Origin: Fibrobacteria bacterium GUT77
GTDB lineage: Bacteria; Fibrobacterota; Chitinivibrionia; Chitinivibrionales; Chitinispirillaceae
Length of the DNA: 6,282 bases
NCBI GenBank assembly: GCA_001462255.1
Contig: LIUJ01000101.1
Coordinates: 52,874-59,155 of the forward strand
Direction: 5' to 3'
The notes beneath the pieces are model-generated. The model did not search any database. It was not told where the DNA came from and saw only the letters and a list, made by a program, of their open reading frames with translations. Within the stretch, counting starts at the first letter, position 1. Each line of letters begins with the position of its first letter. Of the stretch, positions 1 to 6,132 are shown in pieces. Both the position numbers and the translations under genes were made by a program.

Positions 1-1521
1 CTTTATCGTCTCCGTGAGGTGGGTGGCTATGACCGCCGGCAACTCCACCACCGTGTATCCGGCCACCTCCGCGTCGCTCTTTTGACTCTCGGTTATCCAA
101 ATGGCGGGGAGGTTGAACGCCGGCTCCACGGTCGGCACGCCGCGTATCTTCCTGACGGCCGTGCCGGGATCCATGGCAAGGTACGCTCCGCTCATAAGCT
201 CCCCCTTGCCCACCACCACGGTGCGTATCTTTATCTTGTACTCGTTGGGCGTGAGCTGTATGTTGTCCCGAATGCGTATGGGGGGTATGATTATGCCGAG
301 CTCGGAAGCGAGCTGTCTGCGGATCATCGTTATCCTATCGAGTAAGTCGCCGCCCTGCTTGACGTCCACAATGGGGATGAGTCCGTAACCGATTTCGAGT
401 TCCATGGGGTCTACGTGGAGGTAGTCCTCAATCCGCTCCTCCTTGGGTTTGCCGGCGTCGCCGCCCTGTTGCTTCGCGGGGTCTTCCTGAACCGCGGCCT
501 CCGCCCTCTTCTTCTCCTGCATTCTAAAATACGCCGCCGCGAAACAGACCCCGCCCAGCGTAACAAACGGAATTTTAGGAAAACCCGGCATTATCGCGAA
601 GAAAAACATAAGCGAACCGGCAAGCCACAACACTTTATGATTAGACAACAACTGTCCGGTAATCTCCGAACCCAAGTTGTCTTCGGAGGCGGCGCGGCTG
701 GCGATCATACCCGAACCCACCGAAATCATAAGCGCCGGCATCTGCGAGACGAGGCCGTCTCCGATGGTCAACTGCGTATAGGTGGATAGAGCCGTGCCCC
801 AGTCCATCCCCATTTGCGCCACGCCGATGATAAACCCGCCTATAACGTTTATCGCCGTTATGATGATGCCCACGATGGCGTCGCCGCGCACGAATTTGGA
901 GGCGCCGTCCATTGCCCCGTAGAAGTCGGATTCGCGCTGTATCTTGGAGCGCCGCGCCCGCGCCTGCTCCTCGTTTATAAGTCCCGCGTTGAGGTCGGCG
1001 TCTATAGCCATCTGCTTGCCCGGCATGGCGTCGAGGGTGAACCGCGCCGCCACCTCGGCTATACGCCCCGCGCCCTTAGTGATGACTATGAACTGTATCA
1101 ACACCAGTATCAAAAATATGATAACCCCCACGACCATGTTGCCGCTGGTAACAAAACTCCCGAACACCTCGATAACGCGGCCCGCGTCCGCCTGCGTGAG
1201 AATAAGGCGCGTGGACGCGACGTTGAGCGATAATCGAAAAAGCGTGACGGTAAGGAGTAGCGACGGAAAGACCGAAAAATCGAGCGCCTCCTTGTTGTAC
1301 ATGGAAACAAGCAAGATGATAAGCGCTATGCACAAATTGAACGCCAAGAGGATATCCATAAGAAAGGTCGGTATGGGAATAACCATAACGACAACGACGC
1401 AAACCACGCCTATGATGACAAACAAACTGCTTTGCTTGCCGATGCTCTGCAAGACAGGGGAGTTGAAGAGACCGGAGAGGAAACCGGGGGCGCCGCTTGT
1501 CGTTCCTTTTGTGTTCATCAT
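1..1521 (-). CDS. flhA: Flagellar biosynthesis protein FlhA (partial; C-terminus beyond left edge)
   Basis: FlhA is the inner-membrane core of the flagellar type III export gate; its cytoplasmic C-terminal domain docks export chaperones and substrates. The 507 codons visible contain the family signature RLSLNVASTRLIL (about residues 96-108), then ITKGAGRIAEVAARFTLDAM and the conserved MPGKQMAIDADLNAG loop (about 166-180), and FYGAMDGASKFVRGDAI (about 200-216). Hydrophobic segments lie at about 32-50, 53-73, 85-95, 128-148, 213-237, 258-275 and 297-332, as expected for the eight-helix membrane half. A charged linker (about 334-365) leads into the cytoplasmic domain (DPMELEIGYGLIPIVD). FlhA is normally about 690 residues, so roughly 190 are missing off the window. 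Two consecutive ATG codons (1521 and 1518) can start it. Neither has a Shine-Dalgarno sequence. The gene follows the DUF2400 gene by 39 bases; flhB is not next to it on this side. Identification is secure; the exact start is not. Confidence 0.97.
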   Translation of the reverse strand, partial: MMNTKGTTSGAPGFLSGLFNSPVLQSIGKQSSLFVIIGVVCVVVVMVIPIPTFLMDILLAFNLCIALIILLVSMYNKEALDFSVFPSLLLTVTLFRLSLNVASTRLILTQADAGRVIEVFGSFVTSGNMVVGVIIFLILVLIQFIVITKGAGRIAEVAARFTLDAMPGKQMAIDADLNAGLINEEQARARRSKIQRESDFYGAMDGASKFVRGDAIVGIIITAINVIGGFIIGVAQMGMDWGTALSTYTQLTIGDGLVSQMPALMISVGSGMIASRAASEDNLGSEITGQLLSNHKVLWLAGSLMFFFAIMPGFPKIPFVTLGGVCFAAAYFRMQEKKRAEAAVQEDPAKQQGGDAGKPKEERIEDYLHVDPMELEIGYGLIPIVDVKQGGDLLDRITMIRRQLASELGIIIPPIRIRDNIQLTPNEYKIKIRTVVVGKGELMSGAYLAMDPGTAVRKIRGVPTVEPAFNLPAIWITESQKSDAEVAGYTVVELPAVIATHLTETIK

Positions 1522-1528
1522 ATATCGT

Positions 1529-1558
1529 AATATACTATACGGCGTCAATTAAAGTCAA
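1529..1558 (-). promoter_or_regulatory. Candidate sigma70-type promoter for flhA
   Basis: Read on the minus strand, TTGACT (1558-1553) and TATATT (1534-1529) are separated by 18 bases, a good match to a housekeeping promoter in the short A+T-rich gap between the DUF2400 stop and flhA. The predicted transcription start falls at about 1522, on or next to the flhA ATG, so a transcript from here would be leaderless. A second pair, TTGACG (1548-1543) and TATATG (1524-1519), also has an 18-base spacer but overlaps the start codon. Prediction from sequence only. Confidence 0.45.
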
Positions 1559-1560
1559 TA

Positions 1561-2355
1561 TCAACTCCTATAACTTACCATCCCCGCGTGACACAACGAA
1601 AAATCAAACCTCACCGGATCTTCGGGATCAAACTTTCTCAACGCCGCCGTTATCTCTTCCGCCATCTTCCAATCGGCGGAATTTCTGGTCGTCAACCCAT
1701 AGTGCTTGGCTATCTGCGCCACGTGCGTGTCTACCGGAACCATCAGTATCGACGCCGGAACGCCCTTCCAAACGCCTAAGTCAATCCCGTCGTCTTTTCT
1801 GACCATCCAACGCAGGTAGAGCGCCATCCGCTTGCACGCGCTACCGCGACTTGGGGACGGGATCAGGTACTCAAAACTCGGGCGGAGGGCGTCGCGGGTA
1901 GACTTATCATCATTTAACGCGCCCTTCAACTCGTCGGTAAACGATGTCAGCGCCCCCCTGAACCGGCAATCGGAACGCGCCAAGCATTCACTGAAGCAAC
2001 TACCCAGCGACCCATACCGCCCAATCACCGAACTCACCGCTTCCAATAACGCGGCAATGTCCTCCCCGTCGTTAAAACGATGCTTAAACCCGGTTAATAA
2101 CCTACGCTTCTCTTTATACGACACCTGCCTGACAAACGCAACCGGAGCGCCGCCCATAACACCGTCAATCAAACCATTAATATCGCGGACAACGGTCTCC
2201 ACCCTGCCATAAGCCAACGCCGCCGAGAACAACCCAACAATCTCGCGACTTGCGGAATCACTGAAACGACGAACGCAAACCAACGGATCCAACCCCAAAT
2301 ACCGCGGACTGTGGTATTGCTTATATATCAATTCTATCGTCTTTTTAGATAACAA
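1561..2355 (-). CDS. TIGR02757/DUF2400 family protein of unknown function
   Basis: A 264-residue soluble protein matching the DUF2400 (TIGR02757) pattern as I recall it: EIVGLFSAALAYGRV (38-52), the block GSACKR (171-176) with LRWMVRKDDGIDLGVW (181-196), VPVDTH (206-211) followed by a helix ending in HYGLT, and the C-terminal DPEDPVRFDFSLCHAG (243-258). Length is normal and the protein looks intact. No biochemical function is established that I know of. The VDTH block resembles the catalytic-aspartate region of HhH-GPD DNA glycosylases such as endonuclease III, but the lysine-bearing hairpin of the bifunctional enzymes is not evident. The start is a TTG at 2355, chosen because AGGAAGGG (2368-2361) lies 5 bases upstream and no in-frame ATG is close. 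The gene overlaps the end of the aminopeptidase gene by 11 bases, so translation is probably coupled. Family assignment is firm; function is open. Confidence 0.88.
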   Translation of the reverse strand: MLSKKTIELIYKQYHSPRYLGLDPLVCVRRFSDSASREIVGLFSAALAYGRVETVVRDINGLIDGVMGGAPVAFVRQVSYKEKRRLLTGFKHRFNDGEDIAALLEAVSSVIGRYGSLGSCFSECLARSDCRFRGALTSFTDELKGALNDDKSTRDALRPSFEYLIPSPSRGSACKRMALYLRWMVRKDDGIDLGVWKGVPASILMVPVDTHVAQIAKHYGLTTRNSADWKMAEEITAALRKFDPEDPVRFDFSLCHAGMVSYRS

Positions 2356-3637
2356 ATTTACCCTTCCTATAAATGACCTTCTCGCTCCCGTCCTTAAGCA
2401 CCGCCGTAACTACCCTGTCCGTCGTGGATATTATGTCGGTATGCTCCTGCGACCGGTTGAAACCCAGCTTCGCGAACTGCGCCTCCGTCATTTTAGACGT
2501 ATCCCCGGCGTACGTGTCGTGATAGCTCTTTCCGACGGCGATGTGGGTGTTGCCGTACTTGCCGCCGAAGTTTTCGTCGAAAAGCGTCTCGGCCATGAAC
2601 TTCGTTATCTTGGAGAACCTCGTGTCCGTAAGCGAGAATTCCCCTATCTTGTCCGCGTTTTTCTGCTTGATGAGCTCCTTGAGCATCCTCTCGTTTGTGG
2701 ACGCCGTAGCCTTTACAACGTGCCCCCTCCTAAACTCCAGCTTAATGTCCTTGATTACGTTTCCGTACCGGTACAGCGGCATATCGAAGCTGATTTTTCC
2801 CTCCGTGCCGCGCCAATCGGGAGAGGTAAAAATCTCAAACGACGGGATGTTTCGGCCGCTCCCGCCCAGCCACCGGCGTTTCTCGCCGAGCGTAATCCAC
2901 AAGTCCGTTCCCGCCGACTCTACGTGCAAGCGCTTTATCGGCAAGGCGTTGAGCCTGTTGAGCACGCCCTGCAAGTCGCGGAATACGCGCCGCCACTTCA
3001 CCACCGGGTTCGTCTCGTTCAAAAAACACGCCTTGGATATCTGCTCCCAATATTCTTTAAGCGTAATCCCGGCCTCCTGCGCCATTCTCTCCGTTGCGTA
3101 CAGGCACAGCGTCCATGTGAACTTGCCTTGATCCTCCTTCTCGTCGAGCCACTCGCGGAAGGTCCGCGCCGCCTGATTCGAGAGCAACACCTTGGTCGGA
3201 TCGGCGGACTTCAGGTACATGGGTTCCTCCTCGGCCACGACGCGTATCCAGTGGTCGATGGTGTCGGCGAGACCGCGGTAGTATTTGCCGGGAAAGTACG
3301 TCAGCTGATTGTGGGAGGCGTTCGTTACCTGCAAAAGTTTGAAATCGTCGTCGATAATGTTGACTATCGGGTGCGCCCCGACTTCGAGGATCGTTTTGTA
3401 TATCGCCTTGGCTAAGGGCAAACCGGGTTGCTGCGCGGCCAAGTAGACTACGTCGCCCTTTTTGATTCCGGCGCCGCCGTTTAGGGCGAACTTGACCAGA
3501 ACGTCGGAGTATTTTTTCAACATTCCGGCGGTGGGAACGTACGGTTTGTTTTTTGCGGACGCTTTTTTAACCGATCTAACGGTTTTGGACGCTTTGGATG
3601 CCGCGCGTCCCCTTTTAACGCTTTTTGTTCCGTTCAT
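2345..3637 (-). CDS. M29-family (AmpS/PepS-type) metallo-aminopeptidase with basic N-terminal tail
   Basis: A cytoplasmic two-metal exopeptidase expected to remove N-terminal residues from peptides. The family ligand set is complete and correctly spaced: E268 in NIPSFE, E333 in IGEFSL, H365 in NTHIAVG, Y372 seven residues later, and H399/D401 in HTD. This parallels Glu250, Glu316, His345, Tyr352, His376 and Asp378 of characterised thermophilic and staphylococcal members. The catalytic family part begins near residue 38 (MLKKYSDVLVKFALNGG), with the usual fold to residue 430. The first 32 residues are an extra low-complexity segment rich in Lys, Arg, Ala and Ser, like a histone H1 tail. The start at 3637 is supported by GGAG (3647-3644) six bases upstream. 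A later start at Met39 would remove the tail but has no comparable ribosome site. The gene is separated by 102 bases from the aldolase gene and overlaps the DUF2400 gene. Substrate preference cannot be read from sequence. Confidence 0.93.
   Translation of the reverse strand: MNGTKSVKRGRAASKASKTVRSVKKASAKNKPYVPTAGMLKKYSDVLVKFALNGGAGIKKGDVVYLAAQQPGLPLAKAIYKTILEVGAHPIVNIIDDDFKLLQVTNASHNQLTYFPGKYYRGLADTIDHWIRVVAEEEPMYLKSADPTKVLLSNQAARTFREWLDEKEDQGKFTWTLCLYATERMAQEAGITLKEYWEQISKACFLNETNPVVKWRRVFRDLQGVLNRLNALPIKRLHVESAGTDLWITLGEKRRWLGGSGRNIPSFEIFTSPDWRGTEGKISFDMPLYRYGNVIKDIKLEFRRGHVVKATASTNERMLKELIKQKNADKIGEFSLTDTRFSKITKFMAETLFDENFGGKYGNTHIAVGKSYHDTYAGDTSKMTEAQFAKLGFNRSQEHTDIISTTDRVVTAVLKDGSEKVIYRKGKFVI
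2361..2368 (-). promoter_or_regulatory. Strong ribosome binding site that decides the TTG start of the DUF2400 gene
   Basis: On the minus strand the sequence is AGGAAGGG, 5 bases before the TTG at 2355-2353. It lies inside the last codons of the upstream aminopeptidase gene. It is the main reason for accepting a TTG start, and it is among the strongest Shine-Dalgarno matches before any gene in the window. Confidence 0.7.
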
Positions 3638-3739
3638 GCTTCGCTCCGTATTTTAAAGTTTGTTTGTCGGATGTTCTCCATTACATAAATATAATTTACG
3701 CGAAAACGCCAACTTCAAATAATATTTTAAGGGGAGGGC
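3638..3739 (-). promoter_or_regulatory. Intergenic region with probable promoter for the aminopeptidase gene
   Basis: The longest non-coding gap in the window. Read on the minus strand it is A+T-rich in its middle part. TATATT (3693-3688) could serve as a -10 box with TTGAAG (3718-3713) upstream, but the 19-base spacer is long; TAAATT overlapping it is an alternative -10. GGAG at 3647-3644 is the ribosome site of the aminopeptidase. No convincing hairpin terminator follows the aldolase stop, so read-through from upstream is possible. Confidence 0.35.
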
Positions 3740-5017
3740 TTACGACCGTTGGTACCCGCGATACTGCATATCAAACAAATACTCATCAGAGAGACACTTG
3801 TAAACGCCGCCCGTCTCGAATACCGCCCGCCTTATCGAAAACGCTTGACGAATATAATCGGCCGTCGCCGTCGCCGAAGACTCGTTTTGGCCGATACAGA
3901 TAACGCCTATTTGCGGGTGGATTATCGCTTTGGGCAACAGGTCGACAACGGGTTGATCCGATACGCCGTTTTTTTGCAGATAGTCGGAGTAATCTTTTAC
4001 ATGTCGGTCGATAGCGGTTTTTATTTGCGACGACAGTTCATCCGTATCAATGCCGATATCGACGTCCAACCACAACGGCAGTATCCGCCGCGACATCGGG
4101 TAATCCGGGGTCAGCGGGGGGTTACGGACAATACCGACCTCCTGAGAGTTAATCAGTTCCATCACATCGGCGAAGTTTAAACGCGCTAACGATATTTTAT
4201 TACGGTTATCAATAAATCGCAACGCGTCCCGTATCAACGGCTCAATTTTTTGATAATTTTTTGTTAACGTATCAACGGATACCGCCGCTCCGGTCGTTAT
4301 TGACTTCTTAATTATCGACGCTAAAAATTTTTCCGCTTTGTTGACAATCTCAATTGTAAAATCGTATACCTCCCGCGCCGTATCCCCCCACGCTACAATC
4401 CCGTGGTGGACAACGGCTACGCCTCGACACCCTTTCTTCCGCCCCGCCGCCGTCGATACGGCCATAGCGAGATCGTAACCCATCCTCGCGTACGGAATCA
4501 CCGCCAACTCCTTACCGAAACACTCGGTCAACAATTCCGCCCCGCCATCACGATTGGCGATCTTCAACAACGCCTCCGGATGAGAATGATCCACAATCCT
4601 CGCGGGGATAAACGCGTGCATCAACGACTCTATAGAGGGAAGTCTCTCCGTCTCTACCAAACGCCGCTTCTTAAACTCCACCGCCATAACCGCGTCGTCA
4701 ATACCGCCGCAAGACTTCAACCCCTCTAAAAATTCCAAATCCATCACCACAAAATGCCCAGGCACAAACAAATTCAGCGGCGTTCCGGTAGCCTTTACGT
4801 AGAGCGCGCGTTTATAATTCCCAACCTTATTGATTAAATCAACCTTTATCGACGTATTCCCGCCCCCGTGCATAGTCAAAGCGCAATCCGCCCCCAAGAG
4901 CGTTGTCGCGTAAGCCTGACGGAGAATCTCTTTTTCCGTATTGATATCATTATGATATTTACCGGAATAACGCGATACGTAAACCGATTCGTCGGTATCG
5001 TTCCACAGGTTTTTCAT
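3740..5017 (-). CDS. Class II aldolase/adducin-domain protein, RhaD/YuxG-like, without dehydrogenase domain
   Basis: A 425-residue cytoplasmic protein of the zinc-dependent class II aldolase superfamily, whose members cleave sugar phosphates such as rhamnulose 1-phosphate to dihydroxyacetone phosphate and an aldehyde. Visible motifs are HGGGNTS (50-56, phosphate/substrate loop), PSIESLMHA (127-135) with the likely catalytic E130, metal-binding histidines H144 and H146 in VDHSHPEALL, and HHGIVAWG (204-211) supplying the third histidine. The region TPDYPMSRRILPL (303-315) and the C-terminal SDEYLFDMQYR (410-420) match the aldolase half of the two-domain aldolase/short-chain dehydrogenase proteins (about 690 residues). 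Here a TAA stop comes at the domain junction, and no Rossmann GxxxGxG domain follows. The ATG overlaps the TGA of the membrane-protein gene (ATGA), indicating translational coupling. The true substrate is unknown: no kinase, isomerase or sugar transporter gene is nearby. Confidence 0.88.
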   Translation of the reverse strand: MKNLWNDTDESVYVSRYSGKYHNDINTEKEILRQAYATTLLGADCALTMHGGGNTSIKVDLINKVGNYKRALYVKATGTPLNLFVPGHFVVMDLEFLEGLKSCGGIDDAVMAVEFKKRRLVETERLPSIESLMHAFIPARIVDHSHPEALLKIANRDGGAELLTECFGKELAVIPYARMGYDLAMAVSTAAGRKKGCRGVAVVHHGIVAWGDTAREVYDFTIEIVNKAEKFLASIIKKSITTGAAVSVDTLTKNYQKIEPLIRDALRFIDNRNKISLARLNFADVMELINSQEVGIVRNPPLTPDYPMSRRILPLWLDVDIGIDTDELSSQIKTAIDRHVKDYSDYLQKNGVSDQPVVDLLPKAIIHPQIGVICIGQNESSATATADYIRQAFSIRRAVFETGGVYKCLSDEYLFDMQYRGYQRS

Positions 5018-5259
5018 TTTTTATTCGACCTTACACACACCCATATCGCTATCAATATCAACACTACCGGTACAACTATCTTAACAATTGATACCGACGA
5101 CCGTTTTTCCGTATCAACCTCGTCTAAACGGTAAACGCTACCCTCCCCCGGCCCCCCGCCGTTCTCCCTCGCCCGCGCCACAATCCTCTCCGCCAACGCC
5201 TCGTCGACGTTCTCAAATACGCGCTCCCCGGCCTTTTCGTTATTTGTACTTATATTCAT
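5014..5259 (-). CDS. Small single-pass (tail-anchored) membrane protein, unknown function
   Basis: An 81-residue protein not assigned to any family. Residues 1-55 are hydrophilic and charged, with a probable helix at 17-32 (VDEALAERIVARAR) and a glycine/proline-rich break GGGPGEG (34-40). One strongly hydrophobic stretch, about 58-76 (IVKIVVPVVLILIAIWVCV), is followed by a short basic end RSNKK. There is no signal peptide at the N-terminus. The layout suggests a C-terminal membrane anchor with the bulk in the cytoplasm, consistent with the basic residues at the extreme C-terminus being short. It begins 25 bases after the endonuclease stop. The upstream sequence is purine-rich but has no clear Shine-Dalgarno. 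Its TGA overlaps the ATG of the aldolase gene by four bases, which argues that it is a real gene and that the two products may be made in fixed ratio. Confidence 0.72.
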   Translation of the reverse strand: MNISTNNEKAGERVFENVDEALAERIVARARENGGGPGEGSVYRLDEVDTEKRSSVSIVKIVVPVVLILIAIWVCVRSNKK

Positions 5260-5283
5260 AATCGTTCGTTTCTTTTCTAAAAA

Positions 5284-5312
5284 ATTATAATTTCAATAAC
5301 GTTTTTTCTGAA
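5284..5312 (-). promoter_or_regulatory. Candidate promoter for the membrane protein/aldolase pair
   Basis: On the minus strand a perfect TATAAT (5289-5284) overlaps the TAA stop of the endonuclease gene. TTCAGA (5312-5307) lies 17 bases upstream and matches four of six bases of the -35 consensus. A start near 5276 would give a leader of about 17 bases before the ATG at 5259. The surrounding DNA is A+T-rich, so a chance match is possible. Confidence 0.4.
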
Positions 5313-6130
5313 ATTTTACTTTCAAGCATTTTCAGCATCTCTCCCAAAGCTATTTTAGCTTCCGCTTTCAATCCCAAACATTGCGCTATACCATCGGCGT
5401 TTGTGCTTGCCCTTTCTTGTAACGACAAATGAAACCTTGATTTTTCCGCAAGCAACCGATAGCAATGAAAGTGGAATGAATCGCCTATTTTAGGAGTAGC
5501 CGAGATGTGCTCAAACGAAAATTCTTGCTTCATATAGTCCATCAAACAGTTCTGCAAAACCAAAACCAAATGCTTGCTCAAATTTTCAAAGGTGGCGATT
5601 TTGTGGTGCATTTGTAACAATGTAGTTTTAGCCGTCATCTTCCAATTCATGCCAAAAGCCGCATTTTCGTTAAATGATAGTCGCTTAACGCCTTTTGACT
5701 CTAAAAATGCCTGTCGATATCCCCAAACAGAGCCGGTTGTATCAAGCGTTTGCAACTCAATACCGACAAAATCTTTAACTTGACCGTTTTTTGCGGACAC
5801 AAGAACATAGTCCACACTACCGCCTGGGATTGATACTTCAGATAAAATATGTAACTCGTTCCCCGGTTCGTGCAGCGCCAACAGATGAATACAATCTAAA
5901 AATATTTGATTGTTTTCAAGCAAGCGATGCGGACAAATTATAACGTTATCATTATCTTCACCGTATGCCACCGTACACGTACCTATTGAAACGGACGGTT
6001 CACTCTTTCTGACCTTATTGCACTTTTTACCGATATACGGACAGTATTGTTTTGTAACAATATTGTTCCATTTCAGCCCGTTAGCGTATGCGCTTTGAGC
6101 AAACAATTCTACGATTTTTTTATTTTCCAT
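5285..6130 (-). CDS. NotI-like type II restriction endonuclease
   Basis: A 281-residue protein that I assign to the NotI restriction endonuclease family, which cuts double-stranded DNA at a specific site. Four cysteines, C30 (QYCPYIGKKC), C37, C52 (IGTCTV) and C66 (IICPHRL), match the N-terminal iron-binding Cys4 site known from the NotI structure. The PD-(D/E)XK-type core follows: E98 (LSEVS), D107 (SVDYVLV), then E125 and Q127 in GIELQTLD. Glutamine in place of the usual lysine is what NotI has (its Glu145, Asp160, Glu182 and Gln184 as I recall). NotI itself is 383 residues, so this is a shorter member. The C-terminal third is helical and less conserved. The gene starts two bases after the methyltransferase stop, with no separate ribosome site, so it is probably translated by coupling. 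Its A+T-rich composition differs from the housekeeping genes downstream. Recognition site cannot be deduced. Confidence 0.82.
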   Translation of the reverse strand: MENKKIVELFAQSAYANGLKWNNIVTKQYCPYIGKKCNKVRKSEPSVSIGTCTVAYGEDNDNVIICPHRLLENNQIFLDCIHLLALHEPGNELHILSEVSIPGGSVDYVLVSAKNGQVKDFVGIELQTLDTTGSVWGYRQAFLESKGVKRLSFNENAAFGMNWKMTAKTTLLQMHHKIATFENLSKHLVLVLQNCLMDYMKQEFSFEHISATPKIGDSFHFHCYRLLAEKSRFHLSLQERASTNADGIAQCLGLKAEAKIALGEMLKMLESKISEKTLLKL

Positions 6131-6132
6131 AT

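Noticed and set aside
1076..1402. Minus-strand open frame of 108 codons
   Set aside because: It is the same strand as flhA in a shifted frame. No frameshift is needed, because the flhA frame is continuous through this stretch.
944..1552. Plus-strand open frame of 202 codons
   Set aside because: It lies antisense to the FlhA membrane domain, which is unmistakable. The repetitive Thr/Met/Ile content is the mirror of hydrophobic FlhA codons.
2441..3415. Long open frame on the plus strand (324 codons)
   Set aside because: It is antisense to the aminopeptidase gene, whose metal ligands and ribosome site are clear. The translation is rich in Arg/Leu/Val with no recognisable motif, as expected from G+C-biased third positions.
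3638..3739. A remnant of a dehydrogenase domain or a small RNA in the intergenic gap
   Set aside because: The gap is too short for a domain, contains no Rossmann motif in any frame, and shows no stable hairpin or run of T that would mark a small RNA or terminator.
3749..4180. Plus-strand open frame over the aldolase C-terminus
   Set aside because: It is antisense to a coding region with recognised motifs, has a high Arg/Tyr content and no ribosome site worth noting.
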